From: Pseudoxanthomonas suwonensis
GTDB lineage: Bacteria > Pseudomonadota > Gammaproteobacteria > Xanthomonadales > Xanthomonadaceae
Length of the DNA stretch: 64,000 nucleotides
Assembly: GCF_000972865.1 (NCBI RefSeq)
Contig: NZ_CP011144.1
Coordinates: forward strand, 3,469,118 to 3,533,117
Direction: 5' to 3'
A program made the position numbers and the translations under genes. How positions within the stretch are numbered: position 1 is the stretch's first letter; every line of letters begins with the position of its first letter. Shown here one piece after another: positions 39,077-52,922 of this stretch. The notes under the pieces were generated by a model. The model was not told where the DNA came from and searched no databases. It saw only the letters and a program-made list of their open reading frames with translations.

Positions 39077-40984
39077 ATGCGACTGCTGAAAGGGATGCTG
39101 CTGGTGCTGATGCTGGCGCTCGGACTCGACGCCGCGGCGCGGGAAGTGCCGATCCGGGACTTCTTCAAGGATCCGGAGTTCACCTCGATCAGCCTGTCGC
39201 CGGACGGCAAGCACATGGCGGTGACGGTCCCGCAGGAGGACCGCACGGTCCTGGCGGTGCTGCGCGTGGCCGACAACGGCGTGGTCGGCAAGTGGGACTA
39301 CGGCCCGGACCGCCATTTCCGCGACGTGGTGTGGGCCAACGACGAGCGCCTGCTGTTCTACGTGACGTTCAAGACCGGCCGTTTCGATTTCGAGACCTCC
39401 AAGGGCGACCTGTACGCCTCCAACATCGACGGCACCCGGCGGATCGACATCCCCAACGGCATGTTCTATTCGATCGTCAGCCTGACGCCCGAGGATCCGC
39501 AGACGATCCTGGTCCAGCGCTCGGTCGAGAACGCGTTCCTGTTCAAGCTCAACGTCTACAACGGCCGCATCACCACCGTGGCGACCGCGCCGGTGGAGCA
39601 GGGGCGCTTCCTGGTCGACCACGAGCGCAATCCGCGTTTCGTCTCCGGTTCGATGAACGACGGCCGCAACGTCACCTACCGCCGCGACGGCGACAAGTGG
39701 ACCCTGGTCCACGAGAGCGAGCGCAACGGCGCCAGCTACTGGCCGCTGGGCTTCGCCGCGGACAACCGCCACGCGTACATGGCCAAGGGCGTGGACGGCA
39801 AGCCGGAATCCATCGTGCTGCTGGACACCCAGACCCGCGAGGAGAAGGAACTGTCCGACAACGGCACGGTCAGCCCGTCCGGCTTCGTCTGGAGCAGCGA
39901 CCGCAAGACCCTGCTGGGCGTGCTGTACGAGGACGGCACCCCGATCTGGGACTGGATCGCCCGGGACCATCCGGAGACCATCGCCTACGCCGGCCTGCTC
40001 AAGGCGTTCCCGGACAAAGCGCTGTATTTCCTGCGTCCGTCCGACGACGGGCGCTACCTGGCCATGCGTGCCTATTCGGACACCGCCCCCTCCGAGGCCT
40101 TCCTGTTCGACCGCCAGACCAACAAGGCCAAGTTCCTGGCCGGCAGCATGGAATGGATCAAGCCGGCCGAGATGTCGCCGATGACGCCGATCTCGTTCAA
40201 GGCGCGCGACGGCCTGCCGCTGCACGGCTACATCACCATCCCCGCCGGCAGCAGCGGCAAGAACCTGCCGATGATCGTCAATCCGCACGGCGGCCCGCAC
40301 GGGCCACGCGACGAGTGGGGCTTCAACCCGGAGGTGCAGCTGTTCGCCAACCGCGGCTACGCGGTGCTGCAGGTCAACTACCGCGGCTCCGGCGGCTACG
40401 GCAACGCGTTCGAGGGGCTGGGCTACCGCAAGTGGGGCACCACCATGCAGGACGACCTGACCGACGCGGTGAAGTGGGCGGTGTCGCAGGGCATCGCCGA
40501 TCCGGACCGGATCTGCATCTACGGCGCCTCGTACGGCGGTTATGCCGCGCTGATGAGCGCGGTGCGCGAGCCGGACCTGTACCGCTGCACCGTGGGCTAC
40601 GTGGGCGTGTACGACCTGGACATCCAGCGCGACGCCGATTTCATGGCCCACGAGTCCGGGCGCAACTACCTCAAGGACGCCTATCCGACCAGCAAGGCCG
40701 AGCGGGTGGCGCAGTCGCCGGCGTACGCGGTGGAGAAGCTCAAGATCCCGGTGATGCTGGTCCATGGCGCCAAGGACGTGCGGGTGCCGATCCGCAACAT
40801 GAACTTCCTCGTCTCGCAGATGGAGAAGGCCGGCAAGAAGCCGGAGATCGTGGTGGTCGAGCCCAAGGAGGCGCACGGCTTCCGTGACCTCGAGAACAAC
40901 GTGAACCTCTATACGAAGATGCTGGCCTTCTTCGACAAGTACATCGGCCCGGGCGCGAAGACCGCCCAGGCCGGCAGCCCCTGA
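39077..40984 (+). CDS. Secreted S9 family prolyl oligopeptidase-like peptidase
   Basis: 635 aa with signal peptide ([21 protein letters not shown]). A beta-propeller (about 30-370) precedes an alpha/beta hydrolase domain. Catalytic triad visible: S485 in [11 protein letters not shown]567 in [10 protein letters not shown]600 in EAHGF; oxyanion motif [11 protein letters not shown]. The ATG at 39077 follows AGGAGTAAAGGA. Related enzymes act as dipeptidyl or acylaminoacyl peptidases. It is inserted between carA (49 bp) and carB (23 bp) in the same direction, so probably co-transcribed. Confidence 0.93.
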   Translation: MRLLKGMLLVLMLALGLDAAAREVPIRDFFKDPEFTSISLSPDGKHMAVTVPQEDRTVLAVLRVADNGVVGKWDYGPDRHFRDVVWANDERLLFYVTFKTGRFDFETSKGDLYASNIDGTRRIDIPNGMFYSIVSLTPEDPQTILVQRSVENAFLFKLNVYNGRITTVATAPVEQGRFLVDHERNPRFVSGSMNDGRNVTYRRDGDKWTLVHESERNGASYWPLGFAADNRHAYMAKGVDGKPESIVLLDTQTREEKELSDNGTVSPSGFVWSSDRKTLLGVLYEDGTPIWDWIARDHPETIAYAGLLKAFPDKALYFLRPSDDGRYLAMRAYSDTAPSEAFLFDRQTNKAKFLAGSMEWIKPAEMSPMTPISFKARDGLPLHGYITIPAGSSGKNLPMIVNPHGGPHGPRDEWGFNPEVQLFANRGYAVLQVNYRGSGGYGNAFEGLGYRKWGTTMQDDLTDAVKWAVSQGIADPDRICIYGASYGGYAALMSAVREPDLYRCTVGYVGVYDLDIQRDADFMAHESGRNYLKDAYPTSKAERVAQSPAYAVEKLKIPVMLVHGAKDVRVPIRNMNFLVSQMEKAGKKPEIVVVEPKEAHGFRDLENNVNLYTKMLAFFDKYIGPGAKTAQAGSP

Positions 40985-41007
40985 GCAGGGAACGAGCAGA
41001 GAACGAA

Positions 41008-44246
<3,239 letters not shown>

Positions 44247-44250
<4 letters not shown>

Positions 44251-44723
44251 GGGCACCGATGACGCTGAAGGGCGCCCAGCGCCTGCGCGAGGAGCTGGAC
44301 CACCTGAAGTCGGTGAAGCGGCCGGAAGTGATCGCCGCCATTGCCGAGGCCCGCGGCCACGGCGACCTCAAGGAGAACGCCGAGTACCACGCCGCGCGCG
44401 AGCAGCAGGGCTTCATCGAGGGCCGGATCAAGCAGCTCGAGGGCGAGCTCTCGCACGCCGACCTGATCGACGTGGCCAAGCTCAACGCCGGCAGCAAGGT
44501 CGTGTTCGGCGCGACCGTGACCCTGGCCGACGTGGAGACCGACGAGGAGGTCCGCTACCAGATCGTCGGCGACCTGGAGGCCGACATCAAGCAGGGCCTG
44601 ATCGCGATTTCCTCGCCGGTGGCGCGCGCGCTGATCGGCAAGGAAGAGGGCGATGCGATCGTGATCGACGCGCCCGGCGGCAAGCGCGAATACGAAATCG
44701 CCGGCGTCCACTACGTCGGCTGA
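44247..44723 (+). CDS. greA: Transcription elongation factor GreA
   Basis: 158 aa, identical in length to E. coli GreA; rescues backtracked RNA polymerase by stimulating transcript cleavage. N-terminal coiled coil with the tip acidic residues in [20 protein letters not shown], and a C-terminal FKBP-like domain ([14 protein letters not shown]...[15 protein letters not shown]). GTG at 44247, overlapping the carB stop, gives (M)RAPMTLKGA, matching the E. coli start MQAIPMTLRGA, so it was preferred to ATG 44259. Confidence 0.95.
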
Positions 44724-44724
44724 C

Positions 44725-45699
44725 ATGGCGACCATCACCCTGCTGCTGCCCGAGCGGACCCGCCTGCCGGGTCCGTTGCCGGCGGCGGTCGGCCGGGTGC
44801 TGGCGCGGGCCGACCGCGAGCACGGCGAAGCGGGCGGGCAGGCGCAGCTGCGCCGGCATTTCCGCCTGGTCCCTGACCACTGGCCGATCGCGGCGCTGAC
44901 CCGGCTGGTCGATGCCGGCGGCGTCCGCGGCGACCTGGGCGGCAACACCGCCGACCTGTGGCTGCGCGCCGATCCGGCGCACGTGGCGCCGGACCTCAAC
45001 GGCGCGCGCCTGCTTGGCTGGGGTGAAGGGCTCGGCATGGACGCGGAAGACGCGGCGGCGTTCCTGCCGGCCCTGCGCCCGCTGTTCGGCGACGCCGGCT
45101 TCCACCTGGACGCGCCGCATCCGGCGCGCTGGTACCTGCGCCTGCCGGAGGGCACGCGCCTGCCGGCCCTGCCCGGACCGGACGAGGCGCTGGGCGATGA
45201 CCTGTTCGCCGCCCTGCCGCAGGGCGAGGACGCCGCGGCGCGGCGCTGGCGCGCGCTGATCACCGAGGCGCAGGTGGTGCTGCACCAGCATCCGCGCAAC
45301 CGCGAGCGCGCCGCGCGCGGCCGGCCGTCGATCAACGCGCTGTGGTTCTGGGGCGCGGGCCGGCTGCCGGTCGCGGTGCAGTCGCGCTACCTGCACGTGC
45401 GCAGCCAGGACACCCTGCTGCAGGGACTGGCGCGCATGGCCGGCGCGGCGATCGCCACGCCGGAGGCGGCCGATGGCGGGCCGGCCGGCGACAGCCTGGT
45501 CGACATGCGCCGGCTGCGCAGCCTCGACCTGTTCGGCGTGCAGGTGTTGCCGCCGCTGCTGCAGGCGATGGCGCGGCGCGAGTTCGACGTGCTGCAGCTG
45601 GACTTCGAGGACGGCGCCGGTTTCCGCCTGCACCACGGCCAGCGCCGCTGGCAGTTCTGGCGTCGGCCGCTGGCCGCGCTGGCCCGCCCGGCGGATTGA
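44725..45699 (+). CDS. rpfE: RpfE-like protein (phosphoglycerate mutase-like domain)
   Basis: 324 aa protein without clear motifs except a ConA/PGAM-like stretch (LLGWGEGLGMD...FHLDAPHPARWYLRLPEG, SINALWFWGAGRLP). Gene order greA-rpfE-recJ and this sequence match RpfE of the Xanthomonas rpf region, where mutants have altered exopolysaccharide and enzyme levels; its biochemistry is unknown. One base separates it from greA and one from recJ, so the three are co-expressed. The diffusible-signal genes rpfB/F/C/G are not in the window. Confidence 0.75.
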   Translation: MATITLLLPERTRLPGPLPAAVGRVLARADREHGEAGGQAQLRRHFRLVPDHWPIAALTRLVDAGGVRGDLGGNTADLWLRADPAHVAPDLNGARLLGWGEGLGMDAEDAAAFLPALRPLFGDAGFHLDAPHPARWYLRLPEGTRLPALPGPDEALGDDLFAALPQGEDAAARRWRALITEAQVVLHQHPRNRERAARGRPSINALWFWGAGRLPVAVQSRYLHVRSQDTLLQGLARMAGAAIATPEAADGGPAGDSLVDMRRLRSLDLFGVQVLPPLLQAMARREFDVLQLDFEDGAGFRLHHGQRRWQFWRRPLAALARPAD

Positions 45700-45700
45700 G

Positions 45701-47500
45701 ATGGCCCCGCCGCGCATCGTCCGCCGCCCGCAGGTGGGCGCGCCGTTGGATGGGCCGGCGGCCTGGCCGGACGCGATCCCGCCGCTGCTGCGCCGGATCT
45801 ACGCCGCGCGCGGCGCGCATTCCCCGGCACTGGCGCGGCCGCGCCTGGCCGACCTGTTGCCGCCCGATGCCCTGCACGGCCTGGACGCGGCCACCACGCT
45901 GCTGGCCGCGGCGATCGCCGGCGACCGCCACATCGTGGTGGTCGGCGATTTCGACTGCGATGGCGCCACCGCCTGCGCCACCGGCGTGCGCGGGCTGCGC
46001 CTGCTCGGCGCGCGCCGGGTCTCGCACGCGGTGCCCAATCGCATGGTCCACGGTTACGGCCTGTCGCCGGCGCTGGTGGACGAACTGGCCGCGCTGCAGC
46101 CCGACCTGCTGCTCACCGTCGACCACGGCATCGCCTGCCATGCAGGTATCGAGGCAGCGCGCGCGCGCGGCTGGCAGGTCGTGGTCACCGACCACCACCT
46201 GCCCGGGCCGCGGCTGCCGGCCGCCAACGCCATCGTCAACCCGAACCTGCCCGGCGACGCCTTCCCGAGCAAGGCGCTGGCCGGAGTGGGCGTGGTTTTC
46301 TACCTGTTGCTGGCGCTGCGGCGAAGGCTGTACTCCTGCGATCGTCCCCCGATCAGGTCGGGGGCAGGCTCTGATCGCGAAGATCAAGCAGCGGCCATCC
46401 ATGGCCGCACTTCTCAAGAAGGGCAGCCGGATCTGGCGTCGCTGCTGGACCTGGTCGCGGTGGGCACGGTCGCCGACCTGGTACCGCTGGACGCCAACAA
46501 CCGCGCGCTGGTCGCCGCCGGCCTGCGGCGCCTGCGCGCCGGCCGCGGCTGCGCCGGCCTGCGCGCGCTGGTCGAGGCCTGCGGCCGCGACGCGGCGCGG
46601 CTGACCGCCGCCGACATCGGTTTCGCCATCGCCCCGCGGCTGAACGCGGCCGGCCGGCTGGAGGACATGGCGCTGGGCATCGAATGCCTGCTCACCGACG
46701 ACCCGCAGCGCGCGCGCGAACTGGCCGGCCTGCTCGAAGGCATCAACGCCGAACGCCGCGCAGTGCAGCAGCACATGACCGACGACGCCGAGGCCGCGCT
46801 GGCGCGGGCGACGCTGGCCGAGGCCGGCGCGCCGCTGGCGCCGTGCCTGTTCGATCCGGAATGGCACCCGGGCGTGATCGGCCTGGTCGCGTCGAAGATG
46901 AAGGAGCGCCTGCACCGGCCGGTGCTGGCGTTCGCCCCGGCCGAGCCGGGCAGCGGCGTGCTGCGCGGCTCGGCGCGATCGATCCCCGGCTTCCACATCC
47001 GCGACGCGCTGGCGGCGGTGGACACCGCGCATCCGGGCCTGATCGAGCGTTTCGGCGGGCACGCGATGGCCGCCGGCCTGACCCTGGCCAAGGACCGGCT
47101 GGCCGCCTTCGAACAGGCCTGGCAGGCGCATGCGGCCGCGGTCCTGGACGACGGTATGCTGCAGGCCGAGCTGCTCAGCGACGGCGAACTGCTGCCGCGC
47201 GAGTTCGACCGCTTCCACGCCGAGGCGCTGCGCGACGGCGGGCCTTGGGGGCAGGGCTTCCCCGAGCCGCTGTTCGACGGCCTGTTCGAAGTGCTGGACT
47301 GGCGCGTGGTCGGCGAGCGCCACCTGAAGCTGACCCTGCGCCATCCCGACCGCCGCGAGCCGCTGGCGGCGATCCAGTTCGGCGGCTGGCGCGGGCGGGC
47401 GCCCGATCCGCAGGCGCGTCTGGCCTACCGGCTGGCGCCGGACGACTACCGCGGCGGCCAGGCGATCCAGCTGCTGGTCGAGCATTTCGCACCGGCCTGA
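45701..47500 (+). CDS. recJ: Single-strand DNA exonuclease RecJ, with repeat-derived insertion
   Basis: 599 aa 5'-3' ssDNA exonuclease of recombination and mismatch repair. DHH-family motifs VGDFDCDGATA, LLTVDHGIACH, VTDHHLPGP, and later GFAIAPRLNAAGRLED and FGGHAMAAG are intact. Between LLLALR and DLASLLDLVAVGTVAD there are 36 residues (about 208-243) instead of about 18 in E. coli, and their DNA consists of palindromes of an interspersed repeat (46322-46430), inserted without breaking the frame. All metal-binding motifs lie outside it, so activity is probably kept. Confidence 0.93.
   Translation: MAPPRIVRRPQVGAPLDGPAAWPDAIPPLLRRIYAARGAHSPALARPRLADLLPPDALHGLDAATTLLAAAIAGDRHIVVVGDFDCDGATACATGVRGLRLLGARRVSHAVPNRMVHGYGLSPALVDELAALQPDLLLTVDHGIACHAGIEAARARGWQVVVTDHHLPGPRLPAANAIVNPNLPGDAFPSKALAGVGVVFYLLLALRRRLYSCDRPPIRSGAGSDREDQAAAIHGRTSQEGQPDLASLLDLVAVGTVADLVPLDANNRALVAAGLRRLRAGRGCAGLRALVEACGRDAARLTAADIGFAIAPRLNAAGRLEDMALGIECLLTDDPQRARELAGLLEGINAERRAVQQHMTDDAEAALARATLAEAGAPLAPCLFDPEWHPGVIGLVASKMKERLHRPVLAFAPAEPGSGVLRGSARSIPGFHIRDALAAVDTAHPGLIERFGGHAMAAGLTLAKDRLAAFEQAWQAHAAAVLDDGMLQAELLSDGELLPREFDRFHAEALRDGGPWGQGFPEPLFDGLFEVLDWRVVGERHLKLTLRHPDRREPLAAIQFGGWRGRAPDPQARLAYRLAPDDYRGGQAIQLLVEHFAPA
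46322..46430 (-). repeat. Palindromic repeat embedded in recJ
   Basis: Contains CCCCCGA-TCAGG-TCGGGGG (46347-46365), a GATCGCGAAGATC hairpin and, on the minus strand, GCGGCCATGGATGGCCGC, identical to the first inner hairpin of structured repeats A2 and A5. It encodes an Arg/Ser/Gly-rich segment not found in other RecJ proteins. The strand given is that on which the hairpin shows its TGGA loop, antisense to recJ. Confidence 0.8.
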
Positions 47501-47527
47501 GCGGACGCGCCCACCGTGGCGCGGTCG

Positions 47528-49483
<1,956 letters not shown>

Positions 49484-49601
49484 CGGCGGCAGGCGTGCGG
49501 GCACAGGTAGCCCTGGGCCGGCTCTTGCAAGCGCCATGCCATCGCACCAGAAGGCACCGCCGAGCAGGCGCTCTCCTCCGGCGGACGGCCCGGGTCGGGT
49601 C

Positions 49602-50600
49602 CTAGGCCGGGGCGATCCTCGCGGCGGGCGCCGGCGCCGCATACAGGCGCAACAGCCGGCACAGGGCGACGCTGCCCAGCAGTCCGACCAGCATGCCGGC
49701 GGTGGCGAAGACGGCCGCCAGCGGGTGCCCCTCGGCCCAGCCGCCGGCCGCATAGGCCGCGGTGAACGCCCAGGTCGTGCCATAGCCCACCGCCAGGGCG
49801 CAGGCCACCCGCGCGATGCGCCGCGGCAGGCCGGTGGCGTCGTCCGGCCAGCCCCGCCACTGCAGCACCGCGATCACCGCCAGCGCGCCGAGCAGGTCGC
49901 CGACGGCACCATGGCCGACGCCCTCGATTGAGGCGGCCACGGCGGCGACCAGCGCGACGGCCAGCAGCGGCGGCAGCCACAGCCGCGGCGGCACCGGCCC
50001 GGAGGCCGGCAGGCGCCGCCACCAGGCCGCGACCAGCAGCGTGCCGAGCCAGCCCAGCGCCAGTCCGCCGAGCACGTCGGCGAGGAAATGCCGGCCCAGG
50101 TACATCCGCGAGATGCCCATCAGCAGCGGCCAGGCCAGCGCCAGCGCCCAGATCCAGCGCCGGCGCAGGCCGAAGAACAGCGGGATCGACAGCGCGAACG
50201 CCGCCGCCGCGCTGGTGTGGCCGCTGACGAAGCCGAAGTCGCGCTCCTGCTGCGCCCGCGCCGCGGCGATGGCCTCGTCCGAGGGCAGGCCCAGGAACGC
50301 CTTCGCCGCGCCGTCCTCGACCAGGTGCTTGCCGCTGCGGCCCTTGTCCAGCACCCGCGCGTCGACCTCGCTGGGACGCGGCAGGCCGAAGCCGTGCTTG
50401 AGCGCCGATGTCGCCGTGCTTACCAGCAGCAATGCCAGCAGCAGGGCCAGGGTCGGACGCAGCCGGACGCCGAACGCCAGCAGCAGGATCGCCGGCATGT
50501 AGACCCACGATTGCCCGACCGTGCTCAGTGCCTGCATGGCCCGGAAGAACCAGGCGGCGGTGAAACCCTGCAGCCAGAGATTGGGGTCAGCTTCGAACAT
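49602..50600 (-). CDS. PAP2 family phosphatase
   Basis: 332 aa, multi-pass membrane acid phosphatase of the PAP2 superfamily. The three motifs are KHGFGLPRP (K-x6-RP), FVSGHTSAA (SGH) and SRMYLGRHFLADVLGG (SR-x5-H-x3-D). Substrates in the family are undecaprenyl pyrophosphate or phosphatidic acid/PGP. The last 130 residues add four further helices of unknown role. Its start overlaps the acyltransferase gene by 14 bp, so the two are co-transcribed. Confidence 0.9.
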   Translation of the reverse strand: MFEADPNLWLQGFTAAWFFRAMQALSTVGQSWVYMPAILLLAFGVRLRPTLALLLALLLVSTATSALKHGFGLPRPSEVDARVLDKGRSGKHLVEDGAAKAFLGLPSDEAIAAARAQQERDFGFVSGHTSAAAAFALSIPLFFGLRRRWIWALALAWPLLMGISRMYLGRHFLADVLGGLALGWLGTLLVAAWWRRLPASGPVPPRLWLPPLLAVALVAAVAASIEGVGHGAVGDLLGALAVIAVLQWRGWPDDATGLPRRIARVACALAVGYGTTWAFTAAYAAGGWAEGHPLAAVFATAGMLVGLLGSVALCRLLRLYAAPAPAARIAPA

Positions 50601-51798
50601 CGGCGGCTTCCCGCGGTGGTGGTGGTGGTGATCGAGGCGGCGGCGGTGGCGGCCGGCGCCGGAGTCCGAACAGCGGACGCAGCCAGCCGAGGCGGCGGAT
50701 GATCGCGTAGGCGGCGAAGCACAGGGCGAAGGTGGCCAGTACCAGCAGCGGTCCCTCGATCCACGGCGACAGGTCCAGCGGTTGCAACCCGACCGCCAGC
50801 AGCACGATCACCGTCTGGTGGAGGATATAGACCGGGAACACCGCCTCGCCCAGCCAGCGCCGCGCCGGGCTGTCGCCGGGGGCGAGGCGGCGGGCGAAGC
50901 CGAGGATCGCCACGATCGCGCCCCACTGCTGCACGGACCAGAGCAGCCGCTGCAGCCAGCGCAGCGGTTCCGGCGGCGGCATGCCGTCGGCGTAGTGGCC
51001 GAAGTACCAGGTCAGGTACAGCCAGGCGGCCAGCGCGGCGCCCAGCGCCGGCCAGCGCGCAGCCTCGATCCGCTCCCACAGCGGCCCGGGCCGGGCGATG
51101 GCGCAGCCGAGCAGGAACAGCGGCAGGTACTGGGCGTGGTTGTACCAGTCGTCGACCAGGGCATGGGTGGACTCGAAGCGCCCGACCAGCAGCATCCGCG
51201 CGATCGCCAGCCAAGCCAGCGGCCACAGCAGCCCGCCCGGCCGCGCCAGCAGCGCGCGCAGGCGTTCGACCGCGCCGGCGGTGGCGCGCGGTGCAAAGCG
51301 CAGCAGCGCCCACAGCACCGCCGTGTAGCACCACAGGTAGGCCAGGAACCACAGGTGGTTCCAGGTCGGCAGGGCCAGGCAGTCGTCGTCGCGGCAGAAA
51401 CTGCCGTCCCCGGCCAGGTAGCGGCGCCAGAACGCCAGGTAGCCGTCGTGGTAGCCGCCGGGCAGCTTCTCCACCACCTCGAAATAGGACTGCGGCGGCA
51501 CGATCACCAGCATCCCGAACACCAGCGGCAGCAGCAGCCGCCACGAGCGCGGGCCGAGGAAGCTGCGGCCGTCGCCGCGGCAGCGCTCCCACAGGAAGGC
51601 GGTGGCCGCGCCGGAGACCAGGAACAGCAGCGACAGCCGCCACGGCGAGGCCAGCCGCATCAGCGGCTCCAGCGCGGGCCCGGCGTGCGGGCTGTTCACG
51701 TGCCAGTCCCAGGTCACGTAATACATGCCGACGTGGTAGAGGACCAGCACGCCGAAGGCGCAGATGCGGATCCAGTCGAGGTCGTAGCGGCGTTCCAT
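50587..51798 (-). CDS. Acyltransferase 3 family membrane protein
   Basis: 403 aa, about ten transmembrane helices, acyltransferase_3/OpgC-like. Begins RYDLDWIRICAFGVLVLYHVGMYY with the conserved Asp and His, and contains WFLAYLWCY and FPVYILHQTVIVLLA. The C-terminus is a polyproline tract RRRPPPPPPRSPPPPPRE. Family members O-acylate glucans or surface polysaccharides. It is divergent from a LytTR-type regulator gene across 153 bp, a common pairing in Xanthomonads. Confidence 0.88.
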   Translation of the reverse strand: MERRYDLDWIRICAFGVLVLYHVGMYYVTWDWHVNSPHAGPALEPLMRLASPWRLSLLFLVSGAATAFLWERCRGDGRSFLGPRSWRLLLPLVFGMLVIVPPQSYFEVVEKLPGGYHDGYLAFWRRYLAGDGSFCRDDDCLALPTWNHLWFLAYLWCYTAVLWALLRFAPRATAGAVERLRALLARPGGLLWPLAWLAIARMLLVGRFESTHALVDDWYNHAQYLPLFLLGCAIARPGPLWERIEAARWPALGAALAAWLYLTWYFGHYADGMPPPEPLRWLQRLLWSVQQWGAIVAILGFARRLAPGDSPARRWLGEAVFPVYILHQTVIVLLAVGLQPLDLSPWIEGPLLVLATFALCFAAYAIIRRLGWLRPLFGLRRRPPPPPPRSPPPPPREAADVRS

Positions 51799-51939
51799 GG
51801 TCGGTGGCCGAGGGAGGGATGCGCGACGATGCCTGCTGCCGGCGCGGGGCGGGCAGGTCGCGGTGACGGAGTGCGGGCCGGCTGGGACGAACCGCGGAAC
51901 CCAGTGACGGGCCGGGCAGGGCGGTCGCGCACGCTTACG

Positions 51940-51945
51940 TAGAAT
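51940..51945 (+). promoter_or_regulatory. -10 box placing the start codon at +1 (leaderless) of the LytTR gene
   Basis: TAGAAT ends 6 bases before the ATG at 51952. Since transcription usually begins 6-8 bases after a -10 box, the mRNA would start at or next to the AUG. The same arrangement precedes tcdA. Confidence 0.6.
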
Positions 51946-51951
51946 GCGCCG

Positions 51952-52836
51952 ATGCCCGCGACCCGTCCCACGCCCTACGAACGCTACCTGCCCTGGCGCC
52001 GCTGGGTGGAGGTCGGCTTCTGGGTGGGGCTGACCATCGTGAACGCGGTCGCCAACAGCTACACGGTGGTCGTCGACATCCGCAAGAACGACCTCGGCTA
52101 CGCAACCTGGGAACCGGTGGTCTGGGAATGGTCCAGCGGGCTGCTGTGGCTGGCCCTGATCTGGCCGGTGGCCTGGTTCAGCCGCCGCTTCCCGATCCAC
52201 TGGGACAACTGGCGGCGGCACCTGCCGTTGCACCTGCTGGCCAGCGTGGCGGTCTCGCTGGCGCACGTACTGGGCATGGTCGGCCTGCGCACCCTGGCCT
52301 ATGCCAGCCAGGGGATGGACTACGATTTCGGCGACTGGCCGCGCGAACTGCTCTACGAGTACGTCAAGGACGTGCGCACCTACGCCAGCATGGTCATCCT
52401 GATCAGCTTCTACCGGCTGCTGCTGCGGCGCATGCAGGGCGAGGCCAGCCTGCTGGCCGAGCCGGACGAGGGCCCGCCGGTGGAGCCGGTCGACCTGCCC
52501 GAACGCTTCCTGGTGCGCAAGCTCGGCCGCGAGTTCCTGGTCGCCGCCGGCGACATCGAATGGCTGCAGGCCTCCGGCAACTACGTGAACCTGCGGGTGC
52601 GCGGGCACGACTATCCGTTGCGCAGCACCATCGCCGGGATCGAGGCGCGGCTGGATCCGCGCCTGTTCGCCCGGGTCCACCGCAGCTATATCGTCAACCT
52701 CGGCCAGGTCGCCTCGATCGAGCCGCTGGATGCCGGCGAGGCGCGGCTGCATCTGAAGGACGGCACCGTGCTGCCCTGCAGCCGTCGCCACCGCCAGGAG
52801 CTGCGCGGGCGCATCGACGGCCGGGAGGCCGGCTAG
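51952..52836 (+). CDS. Membrane-anchored LytTR-family regulator
   Basis: 294 aa: four transmembrane helices (about 20-40, 60-80, 95-115, 140-160) then a LytTR DNA-binding domain (about 185-290; VAAGDIEWLQASGNYVNLRV, RVHRSYIVNLGQVASIEP). No receiver domain, so sensing probably occurs through the membrane part. Divergent from the acyltransferase gene, its likely target. No ribosome binding site is visible, in line with a leaderless transcript. Confidence 0.9.
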   Translation: MPATRPTPYERYLPWRRWVEVGFWVGLTIVNAVANSYTVVVDIRKNDLGYATWEPVVWEWSSGLLWLALIWPVAWFSRRFPIHWDNWRRHLPLHLLASVAVSLAHVLGMVGLRTLAYASQGMDYDFGDWPRELLYEYVKDVRTYASMVILISFYRLLLRRMQGEASLLAEPDEGPPVEPVDLPERFLVRKLGREFLVAAGDIEWLQASGNYVNLRVRGHDYPLRSTIAGIEARLDPRLFARVHRSYIVNLGQVASIEPLDAGEARLHLKDGTVLPCSRRHRQELRGRIDGREAG

Positions 52837-52885
52837 GACGGAGCCCACCGACCTATGTCGAGGCGAGCCGGCCGGCCGCTTGGCT

Positions 52886-52891
52886 TAAAAT
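52886..52891 (+). promoter_or_regulatory. Possible -10 of the class I fumarase gene
   Basis: TAAAAT 32 bp upstream of the GTG start at 52923; -35 not evident. Confidence 0.4.
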
Positions 52892-52922
52892 GGGCCGGTT
52901 CCCCGCCCGCCATGAGCCAGCC

